From Euptelea pleiosperma (taxonomy: Eukaryota > Streptophyta > Magnoliopsida > Ranunculales > Eupteleaceae), in contig CM068552.1 of NCBI GenBank assembly GCA_035048495.1, forward strand, positions 18,664,154 through 18,728,153: a stretch of DNA of 64,000 bases, written 5' to 3'. The notes under the pieces are model-generated. The model made no database searches, was not told where the DNA came from, and was given only the letters and a program-made list of their open reading frames with translations. The position numbers were made by a program, and so were the translations under genes. Of this stretch, positions 22,159 to 37,755 are shown one piece after another. Each line of letters begins with the position of its first letter. Position 1 is the first letter of the stretch.

Positions 22159-22500
22159 GACCTAAGTCGTGAATCTTAAGTTCATACACATCTTGGCCTA
22201 GTCGCCTTGATTTGAACTTAGGTGTACAAAAATCAGAAGGCTGGGATGAATCTAAGTATTCCTAATCACACGACAGGAATCAATGATAACCCCGACAACC
22301 CTACAAAAGACCTAAGCCGGGAATCTTAAGTTCATACACATCATGGCCCAATCGCCTTGATTTGAACTTAAGTGTACAAATCGGAAGGCCGGAATGAATC
22401 TAAGTATTCCTAATCACATGACGGGAGTCAACGATAATCCCGACAATCCTACAATAGATCTAAGCTGCGAATCTTAGGTTCGTCTTGGCTCAATTACTTC
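22159..22500. repeat. Tandem repeat downstream of integrase
   Basis: About 2.3 direct copies with a period near 150 bases, starting GACCTAAGTCG, GACCTAAGCCG and GATCTAAGCTG at 22159, 22309 and 22457. Each includes GAATCTTAAGTTCATACACA and CGCCTTGATTTGAACTTA. Such repeats between pol and the antisense ORF are common in Tat elements. Confidence 0.8.
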
Positions 22501-23468
22501 AATTCGGACTTAAATATACAACCTGACAACTGGCTCAGGGTTAGACCAAGGATATACAAATTATCAGATTGAAACAACAGAAAAACTTCCTTTAAAAGAT
22601 AAGCCTTAAACAGCATTTACATGGATAGAGCCCCTTGGGCAAAAATACCAGTGATGTTCAGAAAAGCGAAACAAAGAAAGATCAAATAACACCCCATGGC
22701 ATTAGACACATATTCAAACATACTGCTCGCCTACCGGGTGAATAGCAGGTGTAACAACATCTTGAGATCCTTCAAGAGAAGTTGATTCTGTCGGAATAGA
22801 AGGAGTGATCCCTGACACTTGAGGATCTGCTATGACTGCTGAGTCAACGGGAAGAAGCGCATTGGGATTTACACTAAGATTTTGCCCATCCACTACCAAA
22901 GAAGGATCCACATGAGGAACCACATCGAGATTTACGCTAGGAATTTGCCCTCCCATTACTGAAAAAGGATCCATGGGAGGAACTGCATTGGCATTGTCTC
23001 CGAGAATTTGCTCATTCTCTTCAGCAACATCCATGTCATCCTCCTCTCCGAGATCTATCTGACAATGGGCATATCCTTCACGATATCCTAGGGCATGACT
23101 TTCTCCCTGAAGCTTGTGGGAAGCCTTCTCTATCTCATCCCTCTTGGCAGTCATCTTCTGTAAATCTTTCTCAAGTTGATCAGCAACCTGACGAGATCTC
23201 TCAGCTTCTTTCTGTAATTTTTCAATCTCGTTATTAGCTTTGGCCAGATCATCCTCGGTAGTCTTCTGAGCATCCAAAGCTTTAGATGCTATCTCCTTTT
23301 CCAGAAGAGCCTTAGTCTTGGCAATTTCTGCAGATTGAAGAATAGTTTGGAACTGATCTTCATGGGATTTCATAGTAGCTTCAAGATCAACAATTTTCTT
23401 CTTTCCCTCCTCATATCGATTAGTGACATCTGCATGTAAGCTCTAAGTCCGACATACGAATGGGCGGT

Positions 23469-23542
23469 CTGTAAGAATAATATGAAAGAATTGGAATTGG
23501 AATTCAGATGAAGAAAACAAACATCCAAAGAATAGTTCTTAC
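23469..23542 (-). other. Predicted intron 3 of antisense ORF
   Basis: Minus-strand donor CTTGAG/GTAAGAA and acceptor ATTCTTACAG. It separates the exon ending SRSILE from the coiled-coil exon. Confidence 0.65.
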
Positions 23543-24239
23543 CTCAAGGATAGAGCGACTCAGTACATCATGGATCGCCGTCGGATCAATTAAATCGACA
23601 TAGCGAAGTCTGTCTTTAGGAAGACATATTTGCTCAATATACTTCATCGTCACCCCGGGGTCTGCGATCGAACTCTCCCCCGAGATTGGTTTCCCATCGT
23701 CCAAGCATCCAGCCTTAATCACATATTGTTGCCCGATGTCGAACTCCGGGAAACCTACAATGGGATGCTTTCTCCGGTAAGCTTCTTTTTTCAATATCCA
23801 TCTATCTACCATATCAAAAGAAGTCCCCTTTGGGAATGAAACCCAAGGTACAGGTCTTTCACTTGTAGAAGTGCTCGCTCTACCAAGTCGTTGAAGATTG
23901 GCTGGTAGAGGAGGGATTAAGTCTTGGGACGACGGGGTTATAACCTGAGCTCCTTGATTTGATAATGGAAACGGGAATCTGGGAGAGGATTAAAGTAGGA
24001 GAAGGATCTGTCCGTTGAAGCGTTGGGTTTGGACTTGCTGGTTGAGGAGATGATTGGGGAATGGTGGTAAAAGGAGTGAGTGATGCCGAGATAAGAGAGA
24101 TACCCTCAGCAGGATGAGAGCTGGAGGCATTGAGTTCTGGCATCAAGCCTCTTACCAATTTCCTCTTCTTGGGCCGTAGAGGAGCTATCACAGGGCAAAG
24201 AAAATCTGTGCGCCCCATTTGATCTTTTTTACTTGCCAT

Positions 24240-24303
24240 CTGCATTAAATAAAAAATATTATTAGAATGAGTTCTTGAGGGAATGGGAAGACGAGATGTT
24301 TAC
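24240..24303 (-). other. Predicted intron 2 of antisense ORF
   Basis: Minus-strand donor GAAGAG/GTAAAC and acceptor TTTAATGCAG before ATGGCAAG, with a T-rich tract upstream. Confidence 0.6.
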
Positions 24304-24718
24304 CTCTTCAGTCCTGGCTAGTTGACGAGCAAGTTCGTTCCTTGGTTCCAAATGACCGTCTGGATGCCTGAAATATTCGGCAATTAGCAGAGAGTCGGAA
24401 GGAGGTTGGGAAGATTGAGGTTCTGGAGAACCCGACGCCTTGGCCTCGGGTTGAAGCCTCCTATTTCTTTTGAGCTAGAGGTACATCAGGGCTCACTTCC
24501 TTTGGGTTTTCGCCACTTTCCCTGATAGAGATCCCGGGAGCAGATGAGCTAGTGGGGTTCTTGGGAAGAACTGGCTGTTGTGGAAGAAGCTGTCCGTCAA
24601 GCATCCAGTCTTTTACTATCGCTGGGATGTTCTTGAGAATATATTCAATTTTATCTTCTATCCCAGCAGGGTATTTCAACGGGGGTCTTACAAAATTTGC
24701 AAACAACAAGCAAAGGGG

Positions 24719-24780
24719 CTAGAATTCCTGGGATATTGCTATTCTTAAATCAAGAATTGATGAAATGCAGAGGAGCTTAC
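24719..24780 (-). other. Predicted intron 1 of antisense ORF
   Basis: Minus-strand donor AAAG/GTAAGC and acceptor TTCTAG. Both lie where coding similarity breaks. Confidence 0.55.
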
Positions 24781-26060
24781 CTTTAAGGTTAAAGTTCGAT
24801 CTAGCCTTGCTTCTAGGAGGAACCTCCTCTGTACGTTCATCGAACTCCTAGGATCCCATCACCAGTAGAGGATTGGAGTGCCATCCTATATGACTAGTGG
24901 TTCTCGACAAACCTCCTAGCCTTATACCTAGCAGCTAATGTCTAGAACATTAAGGGATGGGTGGAATCTGGACATCTCTTCAGCATATACAAGAAGTCAA
25001 TCTCGAGAAGACCGATCTTATGTTTGCTGGAGGCATTGAAATAGTTAACTCTGGCCATCAAACATTAAAAACTACTATTCATTTGACCGAGAGCATGATC
25101 GTAGAAACGAAGTACTTCCCGTACAAGAGGGGAGAGAAGAAAAGACATCCCAAACTTCAGCTGAGGCCGGGTAATACTGATCTCTCCGGGATTGGTAGCA
25201 TCTCCATGATGAACCCCGATCTGTATTAAGGTAGAAGCCGAAATTCCGAATTCCTTTCTTAGACCCACAATATATGGGTCATTTCCATGACTCGGGACTC
25301 GTACTATCAGACCTGGAACCTCAGGTTCCACTACTGGTTCGATCGCAGGAGCTACATCTTGTTCTTCATCAGGCCCAACCACATAAGTGTTGATGGCCCA
25401 ATCTATCGAATCAGAGGTTTCCTCCTCTTCCAAGAGGAGATTAGACCCTTCAGGCTCATGCTTGGGTAACTCAACACTATCTTCTAAAACTATCATACCC
25501 CTCATGATTCTAATTAAGAGAGGGAGAAGGGGTAAAAATAGAATATGGAAAAGAAAGAGATACAAATACCAAATTTCGAAGGAGACTAAGGAAAGCAAGG
25601 TGTTGTGCTGGAGAAACTTCGGTTAAGCACAATGAGTACCTTCAAGAAGAAGTCGAACTAGAGCTTGAAATCGTACAAAGCATTTGACGAAAAGGTAAAA
25701 ATGGTGAAAAGAGGGGTTCAGACACATTTATAGAGACGAGTCTAGTTTTAGCAAATCGACTGTCTAACATTAACAAACCTCGGGCGCCAAAAATTCAAAA
25801 ACTATCATTCCGACGATTCAACAGCCTGCTGCCTCGAGTATTGTATGCGTCATCATTCCATTCGACAGTCATACGTTATGCTTCAAGCCCATATGGACAC
25901 GTCTCTCTTTTATGACATCGATAGGCGCAACATTAAATGAGAAGAATGACGGTCGAATGACTGGTAGTAGAAGATCCAACGGTGGTCAAGAACATGCCTT
26001 CTATTATCAACGATCAAGATCTTTTTTTAGAAGATACGATAACAGCTTCTCGATCTCCTC

Positions 26061-26074
26061 AAAAAGTGGGGCGA
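26061..26074 (+). other. Polypurine tract
   Basis: AAAAAGTGGGGCGA directly precedes the 3' LTR and is the expected plus-strand primer site. Confidence 0.75.
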
Positions 26075-27302
26075 TGTGGGTACCGTATTTTTTGACAAGT
26101 AATATGATTACACGTGTCATTAGAGCGGCATGTGTGAGATACAAAAGGTAGACACCTGGCGTCACCTAGCATGTGTGAATAAATGCGTCGTAGAAGGCAG
26201 AGGCAATTATCCACTTTCTTCTATCGCACGTCGTCCATTTACAGAAAGAGCCACGTGTCAGATGAGACATCCAAAGAAAATGCACATCGGGACAAGTTAA
26301 TAACAGAATGTATTGAAGTCTCAACAATAAATATGTCAGTAAAGCATTCAAACTTTCCCTACATATTGGAACATTTCACTTGCCGGGATAGACCTTCAAC
26401 TCATCCAGACAAGGTCGAATAGTACACTCGATGGGGTGAAGGATCAATCGACAACTCATCCCGACAAGTTCAACAATATACTTGACGGACCAACATTCAG
26501 CTCATCCCGACAAGTTCAACAATATACTTGACGGACCAACATTCAGCTCATCCCGACAAGGTCGAATAGTACACTCGATGAGATTAACCGACATGTCATC
26601 TCGACAAGTTCAACAATATGCTTGACGGGACCAACATTCAGCTCATCCCGACAAGTGTGAACTATACAATCGACGAGATCAACCTATATCTCATCCTGAT
26701 GAGGTCAAACAGCATACTCAACGGGTTTGACATACAAAATATCCCGACAAATAAAGAACATCAAACTCTACTAAAATAGCTAAGTATCCTAACTGTTATA
26801 TCTATTACATGTGGATCATCTATTCAAATAGGGCCATATGGTAACAGGTTCAATGGGTATTTTTTTCCGCCACTTTCTCTCATTAGTGATATCAGCCACC
26901 CAAGACTGACACCTCAATCTTTTCGGAACTAACCGAATGAGGGAAGTTTAGATCTAGCAGGAAGAGGTTGTATCTAACAAACTCTTCCTTCATCGGATCT
27001 TATCAACCAAAAGTGGACGCATGGAAGGTGAGTCATTTGATTCTCAATCTATAAGTATCTCATGCTTAAGACTGAGAAAAGGATTTGGAACTGTTGATCT
27101 AAGATTAACGAGACTTTCTGACACTAACTTGATCCTCGGAGCTTTGTCAACAGGTGCACTACCGCTGTTCCTGAAGAAGTTACTCTGCCGGTTACAGCAA
27201 GGAGTGATCCAGATTCTTTACATCTGTTAAATCTATCTCGAGATACGAATCGTTTAACCTCGAAGATTGTGTTGGATAAGATCATATATTTTTTTCCCCA
27301 CA
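26075..27302 (+). repeat. 3' LTR of the Tat-type element
   Basis: Starts TGTGGGTACC, ends TTCCCCACA, 1228 bases. It has one extra copy of the AGTTCAACAATATACTTGAC motif near 26465-26560 compared with the 5' LTR, consistent with slippage after insertion. Confidence 0.92.
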
Positions 27303-27341
27303 AAAAGGAAGAATAGAGTTAAGATTGCTGGTTTGGGGTTG

Positions 27342-29886
27342 TGATATTCGCTTAAAAGTGCGTATTTTCACTGGTATCTTCTAAGCGTTATCGCACTCTC
27401 TTACGTTAAACTGCTCTAATTATCCACTTTTCTACGTAAGAGTCTATTTCATTGCGCAAAACACACTTTTCTGGACGAAATGGTATATTTGCATGCATTA
27501 AACGCATTTCTGGAAGTCTAGGTATAAAGACGTTATGATCAAGTCTCATTACGTGCTTTTCTCTTGCAGAAAACTCGATCAGGCTATTCTCGAGACTTGC
27601 GGGCCCACGATCAACCACAGAAGCCTAATATCAAAGCTTAAAGAGCCAACATGCTATGACTAGAAGATACAGGCCAAGTACGGGTCAAGTCAGAGGATCA
27701 CGGAGCCGGTCCAAAGAACCAAGAGAGATGGAGAGCCGATGACTAAGAGACGGACCAAAGCAGTCGAAGCCACATGAAATGAGAAGAAAATGATAATCTG
27801 CTCTGCTTGCGAAGCCTGAGAAGAGACCATATTGAAAACTAGGGTTCTAGACCCTCCGCCAGCAGTTATCTCTATAGTCTGTAGAATTTTCTCTCTCATT
27901 TCTCTTATTTCTCTCGTCTCTCTTCATCTCCCTATACATCACCACCTGATCCTCAGATCTACTGACCTAACCTCAGAACTCTTGCATGTTGGCTCTGTCT
28001 CATCTCCCTTAGCTTTCTGACCGTTGGATCTTCAATCGGACCGTTGGATCTTCCACCGGACCGTTGGATCTCTCTAGATCCGTCGATCTACCAATCTGGG
28101 TCCCAAACAAGTCACCATCCATCCGATCGTCATCAAATTGTCTGTCACATCATCTTATGAAACGATGGACATCATCAATCCATGTGGGCCAATAGCCGGG
28201 CCCATCATCATCGACCCGTGACCCGACCATTTAGTGGACCTTGCGATTTTCAAATGCTTTAAATTAATTATTTTTAAATAAAAAAAGGGGGGTCCACTAA
28301 ATGGGAAAATTCTCCAAAGAAAAGTAAGGTTTTCTTTAAAAAAAGAAAAAAAAATATTTTTTTTATTTTAAAAAAACCCCATTTTCCATTATAGGAAAGT
28401 GGGAGGTTTAAAGGGGAAGGAGAAGGGTTCGTTTGAACCCTAATCCCCCTCCCATATTTTAAAATCATTCCCCCATTCCCCACCTTCGCCCCCCCCCCCA
28501 TGTTTTCCCCTTCTTCTTCTCTTTCTTTCACCTCCTTCCTCTTCATCTTCTTCGCCTTCCTCTTCACATTTTCACCGGAGTTGCAGGCTGCAACTCCGGC
28601 CGTCTTCTTCCCTTCTTCTTCTTTTTTTTGTTTCTTTTCTTCTTCTACAATCACACGAGAAACACCGCCCGCAGCTTCTCCTCCTCGTCTGGCCACCACG
28701 ACCTACTCCTCCGCCTGCTGTTCTCATTCCTGCAACTCCGCCTGAACACCACCACTCCGCCGCTGCACACCGCCAACCACGCCTCCCCAACGGCAACGCT
28801 CTCACCTGTGCTGTTCCGCCCACATGCGTGCAGCATAGCACCACCGTTGCTGCTACCTGTGTGCTTGGAACCAATGCCCTTCACCTGCTCGTGTGCCTAT
28901 CGCTCCTCTACTGCCTCCACCACAGTTGCAGGTCATTGCCTTCACCGTCCAGCATCCCTTCCACAGCCCAGCAACACCGCTCCCCTCATCTCTGGTCGAG
29001 CTTGATCTCCAGCACAGGTGCACCGTCTATGCACTACACCACCGCATCCTCCTCTTTTCTCAAACAACTTGCAGGTGTTGCCACGCAGCTCACGCCCGCC
29101 ATCTTCATCCTCACGCCGGCAATCTCCCACCATACCTCTCCTAGCCATCCTCATCTCCCTACGGTGCTGCCTCACATCTTCTAATCCACACCAGTCCGCC
29201 ATCACCTAACTTGACGGTGCTCCTCTCCTTGATTTGGTCCGTGGGCATCAAACCTCTCTACCTCCGTTTGGACCACCAACAATTAAGGGACGGCTTGCTC
29301 CCACCTGTTACATCATCACTCCCTTCTCCCTTGTAGCTCCGCCTGAAAGTTGCAGCCGCTTCCATGTTATCCCCTCCATTAACACCTTCACCAACAACTA
29401 GACGCTCCTCCCACTTTCGCCATCCTTTTCTCTCTGGGCACATATTACTACGCGCTCTATAGTTGCTACCTTCCCTTTCTTCTACAACAGGAGCACCATT
29501 TACCAAGGTCAGCACCTTCTTTTGAGTGGGGCGATCCGATCATGCCTTTGTTATTTGTTTGTAAGGACTTTTGAGTATTCAATAAATTCAGGTTGGTTAT
29601 TGTGATTTGAAGTTTTCTTTTATTTTAGTGCATTAAGTCCATATTGATCTCAAATTGATAAATCATGTTTTAAAAAAAAAAAAAATACACCACTCTCACC
29701 ACTTCTGGCAATTTCCGTTATAATCAGTCTTTAATGTGTATGCCCTAACCCCGAGCGCGGATCGACATCTGACACTTTCCACTGTGCAAAGAATTATTTG
29801 ACCTTGCAGGATAAAAATCGGATCTATTACAAATGTGTTGATTCTAAGGTTTCCGAATCCAACGACGCGGAAAAACCCTACTTTCA
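27342..29886 (+). mobile_element. Solo LTR E3
   Basis: Third copy of the E family, 2545 bases, TGATATTCGC to CCTACTTTCA, 40 bases beyond the Gypsy element. Unlike E1 and E2, the flanking 5-mers (GGTTG and TAGAG) do not match. The segment delta equivalent near 62066 lacks it. It has no coding sequence; Ser/Pro/His-rich ORFs at 28500-29200 come from a C-rich LTR stretch. Confidence 0.85.
28574..28600. repeat. Conserved CCGGAGTTGCAG palindrome (E3)
   Basis: CCGGAGTTGCAG, one or two bases, CTGCAACTCCGG. Kept in all three E copies. Confidence 0.8.
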
Positions 29887-30344
29887 TAGAGTCTCACCAT
29901 TTTGGAGGACTTCTAGAATGGAGTCACACCACCATAAAGAGGAGTTACACCTCAAAGAAAATAGGTTCTTAAACTCACTCATTTATTTAATGAGTGAGGT
30001 GGCAACCTCTTCCCCGCTCTCAACTCACACATAAAAACTTCCCAAATACTCTTGGACCATAAGTTCCCTAAACATAACATGGCTCCAATTTAAACTTATT
30101 AAAATAAAAGTACCTCACAGAAACTTGAAGCAAGTTTTAGAGAAAGGACATATAACTCTTATTTAAAAGCAAACTTCAAAAAACATGCCTGAATTAACCT
30201 AAACACTAAAGCTTCCTAAAACTCTTTTCTAATTCAACTCTAAAGTAAATAAAAAAACAAAACTAGTAATTCTGCCGTAGTACTACAACTTATACGTATT
30301 TTTGCCATAACTCCCTCAAATCATGTTCGAATTGGATTATGTCG
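29887..30344. other. Non-coding spacer of segment alpha
   Basis: Collinear with 62072-62550 (GAGTCTCACCA, GGAGGACTTCTAGAATGGA, GGAGTTACACCTCAAAGAAA). No gene is seen. Confidence 0.65.
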
Positions 30345-30690
30345 GGATCATTAGGTGCTTTGCTAAGAGGGTGGCCCAAGGTGGATCTCTTAGCTAGTGG
30401 CAAGATTTTGTGGAGGATGATCCCATTTGCAGTCATATGGGGCATTTGGTGGGAGAGGAATAAGAGGGTTTTCAAAGGAGAAGAAGGCTCTCTCTAAGAC
30501 ATCATCATTAGTATTAAGGCTTCTCACCATATTTGGGGTAGCATTTTCACTTAGTTGAGGGGCACTTTTTTTAGTGATATAGTTTTCAGGTTTGATACTT
30601 TGTTTATGAGGTATGGTCCTCTTTGTATTCCAGAGATCTTCTCGATGTCCTTAATTTTTATATATTTATTGCCTTCTCAAAAAAAATGCA
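30345..30690 (+). pseudogene. LINE 3' tail (L1 type), 5'-truncated, alpha
   Basis: The reading frame after the RT of plant L1-type elements is recognisable: WRMIPFAVIWGIWWERNKR, VFKGEE, DIIISIKASHHIWGS, FRFDTLF. It ends in an A run at about 30680-30687. The same insertion, independently decayed, is at 62555-62912, so it predates the duplication. Only the RT C-terminal extension remains. Confidence 0.75.
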
Positions 30691-30702
30691 ACATCTAAGC
30701 AC

Positions 30703-31535
<833 letters not shown>

Positions 31536-31890
31536 TGTTAAAAATAATATGTAATTTGTAATTTTAGAAATGTCTAGATAGTTTGTAAAGCCTTCTTAGT
31601 AAATATCCATTGAAGAGTTTAGAATAATGGTTTTGAAAAATATCCATAGAAAACTCTAGAATCTATGGAGGAGTGTAGCCTCTCTAGAAATATCTCTAAA
31701 TCTAGAAATATCTAAAGTAGTATCAATGAGTCTAGAATGTTCTTTATAGTCCTATAAATAGGACATGCATTGTAATTATTCATTCAAGTTGTATAAAACA
31801 AAGTTCTTAAGACTCCATACTAAGCCTCTAAAACCCTCTCCTCTCCAAAACTCAAAACAAGGCATACCATATTTTTTGATTGCTCCAACA
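31536..31890 (+). repeat. Array LTR 2
   Basis: Lacks part of the TTTCTAGAGTCTTCCATGTC block, so it is the shortest LTR. TATA-type motif kept. Confidence 0.9.
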
Positions 31891-32349
<459 letters not shown>

Positions 32350-32712
32350 TATTAAAAATAATATGTAATTTGTAATTTTAGAAATGTCTGGATAAATACT
32401 TGAGTCTTCCATGTCTACATAGTTTCTAGAGTCTTTTTAGTAAATATCTATTGAAGAGTCTAGAAGAATGATTTTGAAAAATACCCATAGAAAACTCTAG
32501 AATCTATAGAGGAGTGTAGCCTCTATAGAAATATTTAAAGTAGTATCAATGAGTCTAGAATGTTCTTTAGAGTCCTATAAATAGAACATGCATTGTAATT
32601 GTTCATTCAATTGTATGAAAAAAATTTCTTGAGACTCAATACTAAGCCTCTAAAACCATCTTCTCTCCATAACCAAAAACAAGGCCTACCATATCTTCCG
32701 ATTGCTCCAACA
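32350..32712 (+). repeat. Array LTR 3
   Basis: Starts TATTA. Shares TTCAATTGTATG and AACCAAAAACAAGG with LTR 6, marking a higher-order repeat. Confidence 0.9.
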
Positions 32713-33174
32713 AATTTGGTATCAGAGCAGATGGAGCCTTTTCTAGGCCTTCGACTATATCTTCAACGTAAACTATCCTCCCTTTCCTAATGTACTGAAT
32801 GACTAGCTTGAGGAATTGCAGATACATATGCTTGATGCGGTGCTCCTGAACATCAAAGGACATGGTCGGATCATAGTCTGTGGATTAATATCGTAGTACA
32901 ACCTCAGCGAGCAAGATGGTGTATTCACCCACAAAAATTTATTGTGATAATATGTCATCAATTGCTATGACCAAGAATCCAGTCTTCCATAGTAGATCAA
33001 AGCATATTGAGCTGTGATATCATTTCATCAGAGAATTGGTTGAAGGCAAAGAGATCGAGCTGAAGTTTTGCAAGACAGACGAACAACACGTAGATATCTT
33101 CACCAAAGCAATTACAATAACAGAAAAATTCAAATACTTTCGAGAATGTATGAAAATTACAATTTAAGAAGGGG
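32713..33174 (+). pseudogene. Array internal region 3
   Basis: PBS TTGGTATCAGAGC is intact. Piece A is open on the minus strand at about 32729-32830. Piece B (32825-32935) has a CAG to TAG stop at ISQYN. The RNase H end reads to FTKAIT with an extra AACA before AGAAAAATTC, shared with unit 6. Confidence 0.85.
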
Positions 33175-33556
33175 TGTTGAAAATAATATGTAATTTATAA
33201 ATTTAGAAATGTCTAGATAGTTTCTAGACTCTTCCATGTCCAGATAGTTTGTAGAGTCTTCTCAGTAAATATCTATTGAATAGTCTAGAATAATAACTTT
33301 GAAAAATATCTATAGAAAACTCTAGAATCTATGGAGGAGTGTAGCATCTCTAGAAATATCTCTAAATCTAGAAATATCTAAAGTAACATCACTGAGTCTA
33401 GAATGTTCTTTAGAGTCCTATAAATAGGACATGCATTATAATTGTTCATTCAAGTTGTATGAAATAAAGTTCTTGAAACTTCATACTAAGCCTCTAAAAC
33501 CCTCTCCTCTTCATAACCCAAAACAAGGACTACCATATCTTCCGATTGCTCCAACA
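33175..33556 (+). repeat. Array LTR 4
   Basis: Shares TGTTGAAAATAATATG and the CTCTCCTCTTCATAACC variant with LTR 7. Confidence 0.9.
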
Positions 33557-34015
33557 AATTTGGTATCAGAGTATATGGAACATTTTCTAGGCCTTCGGCT
33601 ATATCTTCAACATAGACTATCTTCTATTTCCTAATGTACTAAATGACTAGCTCGAGGAACTGCGAATACATATGCTTGACGAGGTGCTCCTGAACAAGAA
33701 AGTACATGGCCAGATTGCAGTCTATGGATTAATATCACAGTACAATCTCAATGAGCAAGAGGATGTACTCACCCACAACAATCTATTGTGATAATATGTC
33801 AGCAATTGTTATGACTAAGAATCCAGTTTTTCATAGTAGATCAAAGCATATTGAGCTGCGACATCATTTCATCAGAGAATTGGTTGAAGGCAAAGAGATC
33901 GGGCTGAAGTTTTGCGAGACAGATGAACAACACGCAGATATCTTCACCAAAGCAATTAGAACAAAAAAATTCAAGTACTTTTGAGAATCTATGAAAATTA
34001 CAAATTAAGAAGGGG
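33557..34015 (+). pseudogene. Array internal region 4, best Copia RNase H
   Basis: Piece A is at 33573-33674 and piece B at 33669-33765 ([19 protein letters not shown]). The RNase H part is open for 77 codons (33751-33984): [54 protein letters not shown]. These are the closing motifs of Ty1/Copia pol. It ends at KFKYF with a stop in place of the R codon, so only about the last quarter of RNase H is present. Confidence 0.87.
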
Positions 34016-35696
<1,681 letters not shown>

Positions 35697-36078
35697 TGTT
35701 GAAAATAATATGTAATTTATAATTTTAAAAATGTCCAAATAGTTTCTAGACTCTTTCGTGTCTAGATAGTTTCTAGAGTCTTCTCAGTAAATATCTATTG
35801 AAGAGTCTAAAATAATGACTTTGAAAAATATCTATAGAAAACTCTAGACTCTATGGAGGAGTGTAGCCTCTCTAAAAATATTTTTAAATCTACAAATATC
35901 TAAAGTAGCATCAATGAGTCTAGAATGTTCTTTAAAGTCCTATAAATAGGACATGCATTATAATTGTTCATTCAAGTTGTATAAAACAAAGTTCTTGAAA
36001 CTCCATACTAAGCCTCTAAAACCCTCTCCTCTTCATAACCCAAAACAAGGTCAACCATATCTTCCGATTGCTCCAACA
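35697..36078 (+). repeat. Array LTR 7
   Basis: Sister of LTR 4 by shared variants. Confidence 0.9.
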
Positions 36079-36537
<459 letters not shown>

Positions 36538-36915
36538 TGTTAAAAATAATATGTAATTTATAATTTTAGAAATGTCTAGATAGTTCTTAGAGTCTTCCAT
36601 GTCTAGATAGTTTCTAGAGTCTTCTTAGTAAATATTGAAGAGTCTAGAATAATGACTTAGAAAAATATCCATAGAAAACTCTAGAATCTATGGAGGAGTG
36701 TAGCCTGTCTAGAAATATCTCTAAATTTAGAAATATCTAAACTAGTATCAATGAGTCTAGAATGTTCTTTAGAGTCCTATAAATAGGATATGCATTTTAA
36801 TTGTTCATTCAAGTTGCATGAAACAAAGTTCTTGAGACTCCATACTAAGCCTCTAAAACCATCTCCTCTCCATAACCCAAAACGAAGCCTACCATATCTT
36901 CCGATTGCTCTAACA
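36538..36915 (+). repeat. Array LTR 8
   Basis: Sister of LTR 5 by shared variants. Confidence 0.9.
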
Positions 36916-37374
36916 AATTTGGTATCAGAGCAGATGGAGCCCTTTCTAGGCCTTCGACTATATCTTCAACGTAGACTATCTTCCTTTTCCTAATGTACTG
37001 AATGACTAGCTCGAGGAACTGCGGATACATATACTTGACGTGGTGCTCTTGAACATCAAAGGACATAGCCGGATCGCAGTCTGTAGATTAATATCGTAGT
37101 ACAACCTCAGTGAGCAAGAGAGTGTTCTCACCCACAACAATCGATTGTGATAATATGTCAGCAATTGTTATGACCAAGAATCCAGTCTTCCACCATAGAT
37201 CAAATCATATTGAGCTGTGATATTATTTCATCAGAGAATTGGTTGAAGGCAAAGAGATCGAGCTGAAGTTTTGCAAGATAGAGGAACAACACGCAGATAT
37301 CTTCACCAAAGCAATTACAGCAGAAAAATACAAGTACTTTCAAGAATGTATGAAAATTACAAATTAAGAAGAGG
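36916..37374 (+). pseudogene. Array internal region 8
   Basis: PBS intact. Piece A is at 36932-37033 (minus, open). Piece B is at 37028-37126, where the junction palindrome has become CATATA. The RNase H end is open through DIFTKAITAEKYKYFQECMK. Confidence 0.84.
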
Positions 37375-37755
37375 TGTTAAAAATAATATGTAATTTGTAA
37401 TTTTTGAAATGTCTAGATAGTTTCTAGAGTCTTCTAAGTCTAGATAGTTGCTAGAGTCTTCTTAGTAAATATCTATTGAAAAGTCTAGAATAATGACTTA
37501 GAAAAATATCTATAGAAAACTCTAGAATCTATGGAAGAGTGTAACCTCTCTCGGAATATCTCTAAATCTAGAATATCTAAAGTAGTATCAATGAGTCGAG
37601 AATGTTCTTTAGAGTCCTATAAATAGGACATGCATTCTAATTGTTCATTTACGTTATTTGAAACAAAGTTCTCTAGAGTCCTTATTAAGCCTCTAAAACT
37701 CTTTACTCTCCATAACCCAAAACAAGGCCTACCATATCTTCTGATTGCTCCAACA
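37375..37755 (+). repeat. Array LTR 9 (right border)
   Basis: Terminal LTR. It is followed directly by AGCAC, the right-hand target copy, and has no PBS after it. Confidence 0.92.

Larger units (their letters stand above)
22714..25598 (-). pseudogene. Antisense ORF of the Tat element, spliced, decayed
   Basis: A minus-strand gene inside the element. The first part (25598-24782) encodes an acidic leader and then the domain usually named putative gypsy-type transposon (PF04195), recognisable by LRKEFGISAS, FGMSFLLSPLVREVLRFYDH and LMARVNYFNASS. The last part (23468-22714) encodes a coiled coil (KANNEIEKLQKEAERSRQ) with GYREGYAHC and a proline-rich tail. Splice-like junctions join the parts: introns about 24719-24780, 24240-24303 and 23469-23542, each GT...AG on the minus strand. 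Stops and frameshifts occur in exons 1 to 4. Function is unknown in the family. Confidence 0.75.
10253..27302 (+). mobile_element. Ty3/Gypsy LTR retrotransposon, Tat type, decayed
   Basis: A complete but inactive element. It has a 5' LTR at 10253-11431, PBS at 11437, gag-PR-RT-RH-aRH-INT on the plus strand to about 22103, a tandem repeat at 22159-22500, an antisense multi-exon ORF at 22714-25598, PPT at 26061, and a 3' LTR at 26075-27302. LTR ends are TG and CA. The target sequence AAAGG lies on the left (10248-10252) and again on the right (27304-27308, after one extra A). The unoccupied site GAGAACAAAGG is preserved at about 62032-62042. Dual RNase H and an antisense ORF are marks of the Tat lineage. 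Frameshifts, stops and nested LTR insertions make it non-autonomous now. Confidence 0.93.

Noticed and set aside
28500..29205. Several overlapping ORFs of 80-140 codons rich in S, P, H and C
   Set aside because: They lie in a C-rich part of solo LTR E3, occur in many frames on both strands and have no counterpart in E1 or E2.
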